Source: Pedococcus sp. (GTDB taxonomy: Bacteria > Actinomycetota > Actinomycetes > Actinomycetales > Dermatophilaceae). From it: a stretch of DNA of 15,223 nucleotides. Positions 1 to 7,254 of this stretch are shown here, piece after piece. The stretch lies in contig JAICSZ010000008.1 of assembly GCA_025936615.1 (NCBI GenBank), positions 1 to 15,223 on the forward strand. The letters run 5' to 3'. The position numbers were made by a program, and so were the translations under genes. Below the pieces are notes generated by a model. That model was not told where the DNA came from. It worked only from the letters and a program-made list of their open reading frames with translations, and did not search any database. Position 1 is the first letter of the stretch; every line of letters starts with the position of its first letter.

Positions 1-1
1 G

Positions 2-955
2 ATCGACTTCCGCGGCTTCGAGCGGATGGTCAACGCGTTGGGCGGGGTGACCGTGTGCACTCCCCAGGCGATCGACGACAAGGACAGCCACCTGGTGCTT
101 CCAGCGGGGCGGTCGAAGATCAACGGCAAGCAGGCGCTGGGCTACGTGCGTGTCCGCAAGACCCTCGGCGACGGGTCGGACCTCGGCCGGATAGACCGGC
201 AGCAGGCGTTCATGTCCTCCGTCATCCAGGAGGCCACCAAGTCCTCGCTGCTGCTGCGGCCCGACAAGCTCTTCCGGTTCCTCGACGCTGCGACCAAGTC
301 GACGACGACCGACATGGGAATCGGCGAGATGAAGGACGTTGCCCAGAGCCTGAGCTCCATCGGCACCGACCAGATCCGGTTCGTCAAGCTGCCGACCAAG
401 ACGTACGCGCCCGACCCGAACCGCGTGCAGTGGACGCCCGCTGCAGACACCATCTGGACTGCGATGCGCGAGGACAAGCCGTTGCCCGGCACCAAGGGCC
501 CCTCCGGGACGACCAGCGCGACTGCCTCGCCGACGACGGCCGAGAAGCTGACGGTCAGCCCGGCCGACATCCAGGTGCGGGTCACCAACGACTCGGGGGT
601 GGCCGGGCTGGCGAAGCAGACGGGCGACGCCCTGACCGTCCAGGGCTTCCACGTGACGTCGCTGGTCAACGGAAGCGGCGCTCCGACCCACGGCGTCGTC
701 GTGCGTTACGGACCGGGCATGGAGGCGGCCGCCAAGACGGTGGCGGCGGTCTTCCCGGGTGCGCAGATCCGCGCCGACGAGCTGTTGGGCTCAACCCTCG
801 AGCTGAGCATGGGACTGGACTCGCCGAACCCCGTCGAGGTCCCCAACCGGCTCGGCACCCAGCCGCTCCCCAAACCGTCGGTGACGGCGACGGCAGGCCC
901 GTCCTCGACCGAGACGATCAAGGCACGCGTGGCCAACGAGGACATCTGCAGCTGA
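2..955 (+). CDS. LCP (LytR-CpsA-Psr) family cell-wall ligase with LytR_C domain, 5' partial
   Basis: The frame is open from base 2, so the start lies outside the window; 317 residues are visible. The first visible residues (IDFRGFERMVNALGGVTVC) are typical of the LCP catalytic domain. They are followed by the Arg-rich segment GYVRVRKTLGDGSDLGRIDRQQAF, where family members bind the pyrophosphate of a polyprenyl-linked glycan. LCP proteins are membrane-anchored, extracytoplasmic phosphotransferases that attach teichoic acid, arabinogalactan or other anionic glycans to peptidoglycan. After a Thr/Ser/Pro linker (about residues 158-182) comes a LytR_C-type domain (about 184-270, starting IQVRVTNDSGVAGLAKQ). 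It ends in a Pro/Thr-rich tail and a C-terminal ICS. The N-terminal membrane anchor must lie upstream of the window. Family assignment is secure; the particular glycan cannot be read from the sequence. Confidence 0.93.
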   Translation: MDFRGFERMVNALGGVTVCTPQAIDDKDSHLVLPAGRSKINGKQALGYVRVRKTLGDGSDLGRIDRQQAFMSSVIQEATKSSLLLRPDKLFRFLDAATKSTTTDMGIGEMKDVAQSLSSIGTDQIRFVKLPTKTYAPDPNRVQWTPAADTIWTAMREDKPLPGTKGPSGTTSATASPTTAEKLTVSPADIQVRVTNDSGVAGLAKQTGDALTVQGFHVTSLVNGSGAPTHGVVVRYGPGMEAAAKTVAAVFPGAQIRADELLGSTLELSMGLDSPNPVEVPNRLGTQPLPKPSVTATAGPSSTETIKARVANEDICS

Positions 956-971
956 GCGCCGCGTGCTTCAT

Positions 972-1020
972 CAAGCGAAGAAGGACCAGACGAAAAGCGT
1001 GTCTGGTCCTTCTTCGCTTG
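972..1020. terminator. perfect 20-bp hairpin between convergent LCP gene and tRNA-Ser
   Basis: Arms at 972-991 and 1001-1020 are perfectly complementary over 20 bp around a 9-nt loop (gaaaagcgt). The hairpin starts 16 nt after the LCP stop codon. On the other strand it begins within the CCA end of tRNA-Ser, so it can terminate both convergent units. There is no U-tract on either side, which is common for actinobacterial terminators. Confidence 0.8.
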
Positions 1021-1113
1021 GCGGAGGCGGAGGGATTTGAACCCTCGATGGGGCTATAAACCCCAAACCCGCTTAGCAGGCGGGCGCCATAGACCGGACT
1101 AGGCGACGCCTCC
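1019..1113 (-). tRNA. tRNA-Ser(GCT)
   Basis: Read on the minus strand, the 7-bp acceptor stem GGAGGCG/CGCCTCC closes the molecule. The anticodon loop is CTGCTAA with anticodon GCT (serine codons AGC and AGU). A long variable arm (GGGG-TTTATAG-CCCC) marks a class II tRNA, as expected for serine. The T-arm has GGTTCAAATCC. Discriminator G is at 1022, and CCA is encoded at 1021-1019. A promoter-like pair of hexamers lies upstream. Confidence 0.97.
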
Positions 1114-1144
1114 ACGCCCGACCGCAACTCGATCGAGCCCGCAC

Positions 1145-1174
1145 AGGGTATCCGTCCGCCCCCAGCCCGGGCAA
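1145..1174 (-). promoter_or_regulatory. putative promoter of tRNA-Ser
   Basis: On the minus strand TTGCCC (1174-1169) lies 18 nt before TACCCT (1150-1145). These resemble a -35 element (TTGaCa) and an actinobacterial -10 (TANNNT). A start about 7 nt downstream would give a leader of about 24 nt before the mature tRNA 5' end at 1113. This is recognised by eye only. Confidence 0.45.
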
Positions 1175-1195
1175 AGCGACCCGGCGGCCGCGGCA

Positions 1196-1633
1196 TCAGG
1201 GACCCAGTCCGGCCGGTACCCGCTGCACCTGCGGTTCGCCAGAGGCGCTCCCGGCCCCGAACATCCAAGCTCGCATCGCCACGAACCGCACCACGGCAGC
1301 CACCGCCGTCATGACCGCCACAGCCACTGTCCGAACTGCGGTCCCCGACCCGGGGGCCAGCGCCGTCACCGCCCACAGCCCCAGCGCGGTCAGCAGCCAG
1401 GTGACGCCGAACAGGGCGTACCCCTGCGCCTGGTGACGGGCAGCGCCCGGCCCTGTGATCCCGAACGTCCAGCGCCGGTTGGCCGCAGTGTTGGCCGCCG
1501 TCGCGAGCAGGAGGGCGACCAGGTTGGCGGCCTGGGCCGCAGCCGTGGTGGCCATCAGCACCGCGAACAGACCGAGGTGCACGGCGGTGCTCACCGCGCC
1601 GACGACGGCGAACCGGAGCAGCTGACTGCGCAT
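1196..1633 (-). CDS. GtrA-like membrane protein
   Basis: This is a 145-aa, very hydrophobic protein with four predicted membrane segments (about residues 6-29, 33-50, 69-91 and 97-118). It has the GtrA/DPMS pattern: an N-terminal RFAVVGAVSTAVHLGLFAVL, the loop ANTAANRRWTF after segment 2, and a final basic VVRFVAMRAWMF. GtrA proteins are thought to take part in flipping or positioning polyprenyl-phosphate sugars for membrane glycosyltransferases. The ATG at 1633 comes 5 nt after the stop of the upstream glycosyltransferase gene, so translational coupling is likely. The frame stays open far upstream, but that part is a shadow of the glycosyltransferase gene. The protein fits a lipid-linked sugar supply role for its partner, which is an inference. 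Confidence 0.9.
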   Translation of the reverse strand: MRSQLLRFAVVGAVSTAVHLGLFAVLMATTAAAQAANLVALLLATAANTAANRRWTFGITGPGAARHQAQGYALFGVTWLLTALGLWAVTALAPGSGTAVRTVAVAVMTAVAAVVRFVAMRAWMFGAGSASGEPQVQRVPAGLGP

Positions 1634-1638
1634 GCCGC

Positions 1639-3780
1639 TCAGACCGTGTGGCTCGAGGTGGTGGCGGACCCGCCCGTCGAGGCCGGCTGGGTGAGGTCGT
1701 AGAACGTCGAGGTGCCGATGGTGACCGCCCTGAAGTTCGCCTCGACCCACTCGGTGACCTGCGCGGCGGTCCCGGATCTGCCCATCCCGCCCGGGCCGCG
1801 GCCGCCCCCGAGCACGCCCGATGCCGCGAAGTAGTGGATGTCCCCGTCGGTCACCCACTGCTGGAACTGGGCGAGGGTGGGCGAGGGATCGCTGCCGTTG
1901 AACCCGCCGATCGCCATCACCGGCAAGCCGGTCCCGAGCTGGAGGCCAGCGGCGTTCTGCGAGCCGACGGCGGCAGCGACCCACCGGTAGGAGTCCGCGT
2001 CCGCGCTCAGCGCCGCAACCACCTCGGTGCTCGGGGCGCTGGCGTCGAGCAACCCGCCACCGACGCCCTGGCCCCCGGGCGCACCGCGCTGACCACCCAC
2101 CGCTGGCGGTGCGCCGGGGCCGCCAGCCAGACCGGGGGGGCCAGCCAGACCGGGCCCGACACCACCAAGGCGGCCGGCACCGGGCCCACCGCCGCCACCC
2201 GGCATACCGCCCGCACCGGGACCACCTCGTCCGGTGGCAGGCCCGGCGGTCACGATGGAGCCGGTGTGCGGGGTGGTCACCGTCTGGAGGCTGTATGCCG
2301 CGGGGCCGGCCAGGGCGGCGACGACCGCGGTGGCAACCACGGCCGTCACCCAGCCTCGGTGCAGCTGGTCGAGCAGCAGCAGGAGGAAGGCGCTGGCCAG
2401 CCCCAGCACGAGGACGATCACGCGCAGCCAGTCCTGCCAGTCCGTGCGGGACAGCAGGATGGACGACCACGTCGCCGCGGCCGCGGTGGCCACTGCGAGG
2501 GTCACCGAGCCGACCCGGCGCGTCCGGTGCTCCCACGCCTCCACCGCCCCCATCCCGACGACCGCGGCGACGGCCGGCGCGAGCGCCACCGTGTAGTACT
2601 CGTGGAAGATGCCGGCCATCAGCGAGAAGGTCACCATGGTGACTAGCAGCCACCCACCCCAGACCACGTATGCCGCGCGGCGGGCGTCCGTGCGCGCCTT
2701 GCCACGGCGCAGCCACAGCCCGACGACGAGCAGCACGAGCGCGGAGGGGATGAGCCACGAGATCTGGCCGCCGATGGCGCCGATGAACATCCGGGTCATC
2801 CCGGTCTGTCCCCAGCCACCGCCGCCCGCGCCGCCTGCACCGCCTCCGACCGAGCCGGTCTCGTTGCCCGAGAGCCGGCCGAGGCCGTTGTAGCCGAAGG
2901 TCACCGAGAGGAACGAGTTGTCCTGCGAACCGCCGATGTAGGGCCGCAGGCTCGCGGGGACGAGCTCGACCACGGTGACCCACCACCCGGCGGTGAGCAC
3001 CATGGCCGCGGTGCCCGCCAGGGCCCCGACGACGCGACGGCGCAGGGTGGTGTTCGCGAAGAGCAGGTACGCCAACCCGAACGCGGGGACCACGAGGAGC
3101 ACCTGGAGCGCCTTGGTGAGGAAGCCCAGACCGACCAGGACACCAACGATGCTGAACCACTTCGCCGAGCCGCCCGCGACGGCGCGCAGCGTCGCCCAGG
3201 CGCCCAGGGTCATGAGCAGGACGAGCAGCGCATCGGGGTTGTTGAACCTGAACATCAGCACCGCCACCGGTGTCAGCGCCATGACGAGCCCCGCCAACAG
3301 GCCAGCGGCGGCGCCGAATCCGCGCTTGACGCTGGCGTGGACGACCCCGACGGTCGCCACCCCCATGAGCGCCTGCGGCGCGAGGATGGCGAACGAGCTC
3401 AGCCCGAGGAACCGCACCGACAGTGCCATCACCCACAGGGAGGCTGGTGGCTTGTCGACGGTGATCGAGTTGCCGGCGTCGGACGAGCCGTAGAAGAACG
3501 CCTCCCAGCTCTGGCTGCCGGCTTGGGCAGCGGCCGAGTAGAACGAGTTCGCCCAGCCGTTGGCGGTCAGACCGTAGAGGTAGAGCAGCGCCGTCCCCAG
3601 GAGCAGGGCGAGCAGCGCCGGGCGAGCCCATCGCGGGTCCTCGTCCGGGCCGCGCCACAGTCGGGCAAACCGGCCGACGGCACGGCTGTGGTCTGCGTCG
3701 GTGGTGGTGGCCTCGGTGGTGATGGCGTCGGCGGCGTCGGCGAGTGGGGCGCCGATGGGGGCGAGGGCCTGGGTGTCCAT
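1639..3780 (-). CDS. GT39/ArnT-like (YkcB-type) polytopic membrane glycosyltransferase
   Basis: This is a 713-aa GT-C protein. A cytoplasmic N-terminus of about 50 residues is followed by roughly 11 membrane segments up to about residue 497. The first extracytoplasmic loop carries NSFYSAAAQAGSQSWEAFF and TVDKPPASLW (about 78-116), the hallmark of PMT_2/YkcB-type transferases that use polyprenyl-phosphate sugars. A very Gly/Pro-rich stretch (about 513-577) links the membrane part to an extracytoplasmic C-terminal domain (about 580-700). That domain includes SYRWVAAAVGSQNAAG, PVMAIGGFNGSDPSPTL and GDIHYF, which match the C-terminal domain of such proteins. The start ATG at 3780 has GAGAG about 9 nt upstream; an upstream in-frame ATG at 3870 lies inside the terminator hairpin and is rejected. 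A two-repeat PhoP-like site lies 21 nt before the start. The acceptor and sugar are unknown. Confidence 0.92.
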   Translation of the reverse strand: MDTQALAPIGAPLADAADAITTEATTTDADHSRAVGRFARLWRGPDEDPRWARPALLALLLGTALLYLYGLTANGWANSFYSAAAQAGSQSWEAFFYGSSDAGNSITVDKPPASLWVMALSVRFLGLSSFAILAPQALMGVATVGVVHASVKRGFGAAAGLLAGLVMALTPVAVLMFRFNNPDALLVLLMTLGAWATLRAVAGGSAKWFSIVGVLVGLGFLTKALQVLLVVPAFGLAYLLFANTTLRRRVVGALAGTAAMVLTAGWWVTVVELVPASLRPYIGGSQDNSFLSVTFGYNGLGRLSGNETGSVGGGAGGAGGGGWGQTGMTRMFIGAIGGQISWLIPSALVLLVVGLWLRRGKARTDARRAAYVVWGGWLLVTMVTFSLMAGIFHEYYTVALAPAVAAVVGMGAVEAWEHRTRRVGSVTLAVATAAAATWSSILLSRTDWQDWLRVIVLVLGLASAFLLLLLDQLHRGWVTAVVATAVVAALAGPAAYSLQTVTTPHTGSIVTAGPATGRGGPGAGGMPGGGGGPGAGRLGGVGPGLAGPPGLAGGPGAPPAVGGQRGAPGGQGVGGGLLDASAPSTEVVAALSADADSYRWVAAAVGSQNAAGLQLGTGLPVMAIGGFNGSDPSPTLAQFQQWVTDGDIHYFAASGVLGGGRGPGGMGRSGTAAQVTEWVEANFRAVTIGTSTFYDLTQPASTGGSATTSSHTV
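2050..2244 (-). repeat. Gly/Pro-rich low-complexity coding segment in the glycosyltransferase
   Basis: This codes for about residues 513-577 of the GT39 protein, made of runs of GG, GPG and GGPG with some Ala, Leu and Val. It lies just after the last membrane segment and before the extracytoplasmic domain, so it acts as a flexible linker outside the membrane. A shorter Gly-rich run (about residues 311-325) lies in another external loop. Such runs are common in actinobacterial members of this family. Confidence 0.8.
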
Positions 3781-3801
3781 GGCGCAACTCTCAGCACGAC
3801 C

Positions 3802-3819
3802 GCTGTGTGGCCCCTGTGT
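3802..3819 (-). promoter_or_regulatory. PhoP-like direct repeat (2 x 11-bp period) upstream of GT39-GtrA operon
   Basis: Minus strand ACACAGG-GGCC-ACACAGC: two CACAG cores at 3818-3814 and 3807-3803, exactly 11 bp apart. It matches the M. tuberculosis PhoP consensus TCACAGC-N4-TCACAGC at most positions. It also shares 15 of 18 positions (counting one flanking G) with the site before the response-regulator gene in this window. It lies 21 nt before the glycosyltransferase ATG and just after the sensor kinase terminator. Binding by the local regulator is an inference. Confidence 0.6.
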
Positions 3820-3835
3820 CCTTGCCCTGCCGAGT

Positions 3836-3872
3836 CGATGTAAACGCGCCGGGAGGCCCGGCGCGTACATCG
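3836..3872 (-). terminator. terminator hairpin of the two-component operon
   Basis: Inner arms cgcgccggg (3845-3853) and cccggcgcg (3857-3865) pair over 9 bp with a 3-nt loop. Outer arms cgatgta (3836-3842) and tacatcg (3866-3872) add 7 bp, separated by a 2-nt bulge on one side only. It starts 19 nt after the sensor kinase stop on the minus strand. It therefore separates that operon from the glycosyltransferase operon, which needs its own promoter in 3781-3835. Confidence 0.75.
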
Positions 3873-3891
3873 GCTCCGGCGTGAGGAGCGG

Positions 3892-5322
3892 TCAGGAGGC
3901 GGGCAGCAGCACCGTGAACATCGTGCTGCCCGGCGAGCTGGTCAGCTCCACCCGTCCGCCGTGGGCCTGCGCGACCGCCTGCACGATGCTCAGCCCCAGC
4001 CCGGTGCTGCCAGCCGCTCGGACACGTGCGGCGTCCCCTCGGGTAAAGCGCCGGAACACATTGTGCTGCAGGCCGTTTGGTACGCCGGGGCCGTCGTCGT
4101 GGACGCCCACCTGGACCCAGCCGTCGACCTGTCGCAGCGAGGTGGTCACCACCGTTCCCGAGGGGGTGTGGGTCCGGGCGTTGGCGAGCAGGTTCGCGAC
4201 GACCTGGTGCAACCGCGCGCGGTCGCCGCTGACCTGGACCGGCAGCTCGGGCAGGTCCAGCTCCCACCGGTGGGTGGGGGCGGCGGCGTGGGCGTCGCTC
4301 ACGGCGTCGACGGCGAGCCGGGACAGGTCGACCGGCTCGCGCTCGAGCGGCCGTCCGTCGTCCAGCCGCGCCAGGAGCAGCATGTCGTCGACCAGCGCGC
4401 TCATCCGCACGGCCTCGGACTCGACGCGCGACAGCGCGTGGGTGACCGACACGGGAACCGGCTCGCGCTCGCGGCGGGACAGCTCGGCATACCCACGTAT
4501 CGACGCCAGGGGCGTGCGCAGCTCGTGGGAGGCGTCCGCCACGAACTGGCGCACCCGCTGCTCGGACTCGTGCCGCGCCTGCAGTGCGCCCTCGACGTTG
4601 TCCAGCATCGCGTTCAGGGCCAGGCCCACCTGGCCGACCTCGGTGCGCGGGTCGGTGTCGCGCGCGGAGACCCGTTCGGCCAGGGCGACGTCGCCGGAGT
4701 CGAGCTGTTGCCGGGACACGCGAGTGGCCGTGTGTGCGACTCGTTGGAGGGGGGTGAGGTTGCGGCGCACCAGCCACAGGCCGCCGGCGCCCACGACGAC
4801 GAGGCCGACGATGGTCCCGCCGGTGACGAGCGTGACGACCTGGCGCTCGATGTCGGTGACCGGTTCCAGGGGCAGGCCCGAGACCACGGTGTCCCCGTCC
4901 GGTGCGCGGCCGGCCGCGACGCGGTAGGCGCCGAGGCCCGGCAGGTCGACGGTGACGGGTTGCCTGCCCAGGCCGGCCGAGGCGAGGCGGCCGACCTGCG
5001 CGTCGGTCAGCGTGGTGACCTCGCGCCCGTGGGCCACCCGGCTGTACTCGGCGGTGCCGTCGCGCAGCAGGAGGGTGAGCGACTCGGCGCCGCCGGGCGG
5101 GCCGCCGGGACCCGGGTCGTGGTCCCCGTCGAGGTCCGGGCGTCCCCCGGCCCGCGCCACGCTGGCCTGCACGCCGTTGTCGAGCTGGTCGAGGAGGTAG
5201 TGGTGCAGTGCGACCACGGTGAGCGAGGCGGTGGCGACGGTCACGACGAGGAACAGGCCGACGACCACGGCGACCAGCTTTGCGCCGAGGGGCCAGGCGC
5301 GCAGCGGTCGGAGCGGCGTCAT
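3892..5322 (-). CDS. two-component sensor histidine kinase (HAMP, PhoR/TrcS-type)
   Basis: This 476-aa membrane kinase has membrane segment 1 at about residues 15-38, an extracytoplasmic sensor part (about 40-160, with a Gly/Pro/Asp-rich patch at 60-78) and membrane segment 2 at about 163-186. A HAMP domain follows (about 187-240; RRNLTPLQRVAHTATRVS). The H-box DASHELRTPLASIRGY has the phospho-acceptor His266. The N-box VVANLLANARTHTP has Asn377 and Asn381. The G1 box VHDDGPGVP and G2 box STGLGLSIV complete the ATPase domain. All catalytic motifs are intact. Its ATG overlaps the response-regulator stop as ATGA (5322-5319), so the pair is translationally coupled. A start further upstream would run into the regulator gene and is rejected. 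The stimulus cannot be predicted. Confidence 0.95.
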   Translation of the reverse strand: MTPLRPLRAWPLGAKLVAVVVGLFLVVTVATASLTVVALHHYLLDQLDNGVQASVARAGGRPDLDGDHDPGPGGPPGGAESLTLLLRDGTAEYSRVAHGREVTTLTDAQVGRLASAGLGRQPVTVDLPGLGAYRVAAGRAPDGDTVVSGLPLEPVTDIERQVVTLVTGGTIVGLVVVGAGGLWLVRRNLTPLQRVAHTATRVSRQQLDSGDVALAERVSARDTDPRTEVGQVGLALNAMLDNVEGALQARHESEQRVRQFVADASHELRTPLASIRGYAELSRREREPVPVSVTHALSRVESEAVRMSALVDDMLLLARLDDGRPLEREPVDLSRLAVDAVSDAHAAAPTHRWELDLPELPVQVSGDRARLHQVVANLLANARTHTPSGTVVTTSLRQVDGWVQVGVHDDGPGVPNGLQHNVFRRFTRGDAARVRAAGSTGLGLSIVQAVAQAHGGRVELTSSPGSTMFTVLLPAS

Positions 5323-6053
5323 GGCGCGGGCTTGAGCACGTACCCGACGCCGCGCAGGGTGTGGATCATCGGCTCGCGACCGGCGTCGATCTTCTTGCGC
5401 AGGTAGGAGATGTACAGCTCGACGACGTTGGCCTGGCCGCCGAAGTCGTAGTTCCACACCCGGTCCAGGATCTGCGCCTTCGACAGCACCCGCTTCGGGT
5501 TGCGCATGAGGTAGCGCAGCAGCTCGAACTCGGTCGCGGTCAGCTGCACCGCGTCGCGGTCCCGCGTCACCTCGTGGCTGTCCTCGTCCATCACGAGATC
5601 GCCCACGACCAGCACCGATGACGACTCGTCGGCCACCACCACGGTCCGGCGCATCAGCGCGCGCAGCCGCGCGACGACCTCCTCGAGGCTGAACGGCTTC
5701 GTCACGTAGTCGTCGCCACCCGCCGTCAGTCCCGCGACGCGGTCCTCGACCGCGTCCTTGGCGGTGAGGAACAGGACCGGCAGGTTCGGGTTGTCACCGC
5801 GCATCCGGCGCAGCACCTCGAGCCCGTCGAAGTCCGGCAGCATCATGTCGAGTGCCACCGCGTCTGGCTGGAAGTCGCGGGCCGCCCGCACCGCGGCCAT
5901 GCCGCTCCCGGCGGTGCGGACCTCCCAGCCCTCGTACCGCAGCGCCATGGCGAGGAGCTCGGTCAGGTTGCTCTCGTCGTCCACGACGAGGACCCGCACG
6001 GGCGAGCCATCGAGGCGCTTGAGGCGGGGGGAGGTGTCGGGCTGGGTTCGCAT
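5319..6053 (-). CDS. OmpR/PhoP-family response regulator (PhoP/TrcR-like)
   Basis: This is a 244-aa DNA-binding response regulator. The receiver domain (about 19-132) has acidic residues Asp25 and Asp26 in VLVVDDES, phospho-acceptor Asp69 in VALDMMLPD, Thr97 in LFLTAKD and Lys119 in DDYVTKPFS. The winged-helix Trans_reg_C domain (about 147-241) ends NVVELYISYLRKKIDAG...HTLRGVGYVLKP. The DRVWNYDFGGQANVVE and linker segments are close to mycobacterial PhoP and TrcR. The start is uncertain: ATG 6053 is preferred because it removes a poorly conserved, Trp/Pro-rich extension, although I see no clear ribosome site there. ATG 6092 (257 aa) has AGGAAG 12 nt before it, but that lies inside the proposed operator. 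It is likely autoregulated through the three-repeat site at 6098-6125. Confidence 0.95.
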   Translation of the reverse strand: MRTQPDTSPRLKRLDGSPVRVLVVDDESNLTELLAMALRYEGWEVRTAGSGMAAVRAARDFQPDAVALDMMLPDFDGLEVLRRMRGDNPNLPVLFLTAKDAVEDRVAGLTAGGDDYVTKPFSLEEVVARLRALMRRTVVVADESSSVLVVGDLVMDEDSHEVTRDRDAVQLTATEFELLRYLMRNPKRVLSKAQILDRVWNYDFGGQANVVELYISYLRKKIDAGREPMIHTLRGVGYVLKPAP

Positions 6054-6097
6054 GGGCCAAGGAGAGCGCTCGTTGCTGGGGCCGCGCCACATGCTGG

Positions 6098-6125
6098 CTG
6101 TGGACTTCCTGTGAGCGCCCTGTGT
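6098..6125 (-). promoter_or_regulatory. three tandem 11-bp CACAG repeats upstream of the response regulator
   Basis: On the minus strand the 11-mers ACACAGGGCGC, TCACAGGAAGT and CCACAGCCAGC follow each other without gaps. The CACAG cores lie at 6124-6120, 6113-6109 and 6102-6098, each exactly 11 bp apart, about one helical turn. OmpR/PhoB/PhoP-type regulators bind such head-to-tail repeats, and M. tuberculosis PhoP uses TCACAGC-N4-TCACAGC. The site lies 44 nt before the preferred start of the regulator gene, which suggests autoregulation. The pattern is seen directly; the function is inferred. Confidence 0.65.
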
Positions 6126-6164
6126 CGATGGGCCCGGGTCCGACGTCGCGGCCACCGCGGTGGG

Positions 6165-7223
6165 TCACCCCACGCGCCGAGACGCAGCGCGGGTGCGTCG
6201 CGGCGTCACGGACGCGATGAGCGCCGCGGCCACCAAGAGCCAGACCGCCAACGACACCCACGCCGCACCCGACCCGATCGCCGCCAGCCAGGGCAGCCCC
6301 GTGGCGCCGGCGAACGCGCTGGACGCCACGGCATACATCCCCAACGGGAACACGACGCTCCACAGGCCGACCTCGTAGGTGCGGTGCCGCCCGCGCCGGG
6401 CGTGCCGCCACACGCTCCCGACCACGAGCAGGGGCACCAGCCAGGTGCCGAATGACCACAGCAGCATCGAGATGCCCTCGACCGCAGGGCGCATCCGGTC
6501 GAACGGCGCGTCGCTGGCCACCTGGAGGATCCGTGACCCCGCGAGCACCGAGATCGCGGTGCCACCCATGAAGATCCAGTACGACGGCGTCAGCGCCTCG
6601 GCACGCACCGGCCGGCGCAGCAGTGCCACGACGACCAGCGTCGAGACGAGCAGGTAGAGCAGGACGCCGACCGACCAGGCAGCCAGCGACAGCAGCAGCA
6701 ACGACGGGTGCCGCCGAACGATGCGGGCAAGGTCGGCGCACCCGACGGCGATGGACTGGGCGCTGACCACCCACATGAACCAGCCCCCGGTCACCCCGCC
6801 CAGCACTGGCTGGTCGGAGCGGTGCAGCACGAGCACGGCCGGCACGAGGTAGCTCAGCGCCAGCCACCCGAGCAGCGCCACCGCGACGAGCACCACCGAG
6901 GCCATGACGTAGCGGTCCACGGCGAGCCGCGAGGCGAGTACGCCGCTGGCGGCGACGAAGGTCAGGTAGCCGAAGCCGTGCGCCGGATCCTCGGCGTCGG
7001 TCAGTGCCGCCTGTGGCCAGCGGGCCAGCCGCCATGTGGTGGCCGCGACGAGCAGCAGGTAGGCGGCGCCCGCCAGGACCAGCAGCGGCACCGACACCAC
7101 GTCGAGGCCGACGACGTGCATCGCCTCCGAGACGATGCCGGTCGCCATGACCGCGGAGAAGTCCCCGGGGTCGAGCCGGTGGACGGCCCGCCCCAGCGCC
7201 GTCTCGCGGCCACGGTCGTGCAT
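6165..7223 (-). CDS. TDT/SLAC1-type transporter (tellurite-resistance/dicarboxylate transporter family)
   Basis: This 352-aa polytopic membrane protein has about ten hydrophobic segments. The N-terminal LDPGDFSAVMATGIVSEAMH is the typical opening of the TDT (TehA/Mae1/SLAC1) family, whose members are anion or C4-dicarboxylate channels and transporters. Further family-like features are HGFGYLTFVAASGVLASR (about 82-99), GGWFMWVVSAQSIAVGCADLA in the middle, and SMLLWSFGTWLVPLL near the end. The ATG at 7223 is chosen because the hydrophobic core starts soon after; no strong ribosome site is visible. It begins 31 nt after the stop of the 497-aa gene, so the two are probably co-transcribed. The substrate is unknown: malate, sulfite, tellurite or chloride are all possible for the family. 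Confidence 0.85.
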   Translation of the reverse strand: MHDRGRETALGRAVHRLDPGDFSAVMATGIVSEAMHVVGLDVVSVPLLVLAGAAYLLLVAATTWRLARWPQAALTDAEDPAHGFGYLTFVAASGVLASRLAVDRYVMASVVLVAVALLGWLALSYLVPAVLVLHRSDQPVLGGVTGGWFMWVVSAQSIAVGCADLARIVRRHPSLLLLSLAAWSVGVLLYLLVSTLVVVALLRRPVRAEALTPSYWIFMGGTAISVLAGSRILQVASDAPFDRMRPAVEGISMLLWSFGTWLVPLLVVGSVWRHARRGRHRTYEVGLWSVVFPLGMYAVASSAFAGATGLPWLAAIGSGAAWVSLAVWLLVAAALIASVTPRRTRAASRRVG

Positions 7224-7254
7224 GGGGCCAGCGTCCCACCGGACGCCGAACTTC

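Noticed and set aside
1196..3787. 863-codon open frame on the minus strand extending GtrA upstream
   Set aside because: Only the last 145 codons look like protein (GtrA). The rest is Arg/Gly/His-rich shadow of the GT39 gene in another frame.
6152..6163. palindrome ccaccgcggtgg just after the TDT gene as a terminator
   Set aside because: The stem is at most 5 bp with a 2-nt centre; it is too short to support.
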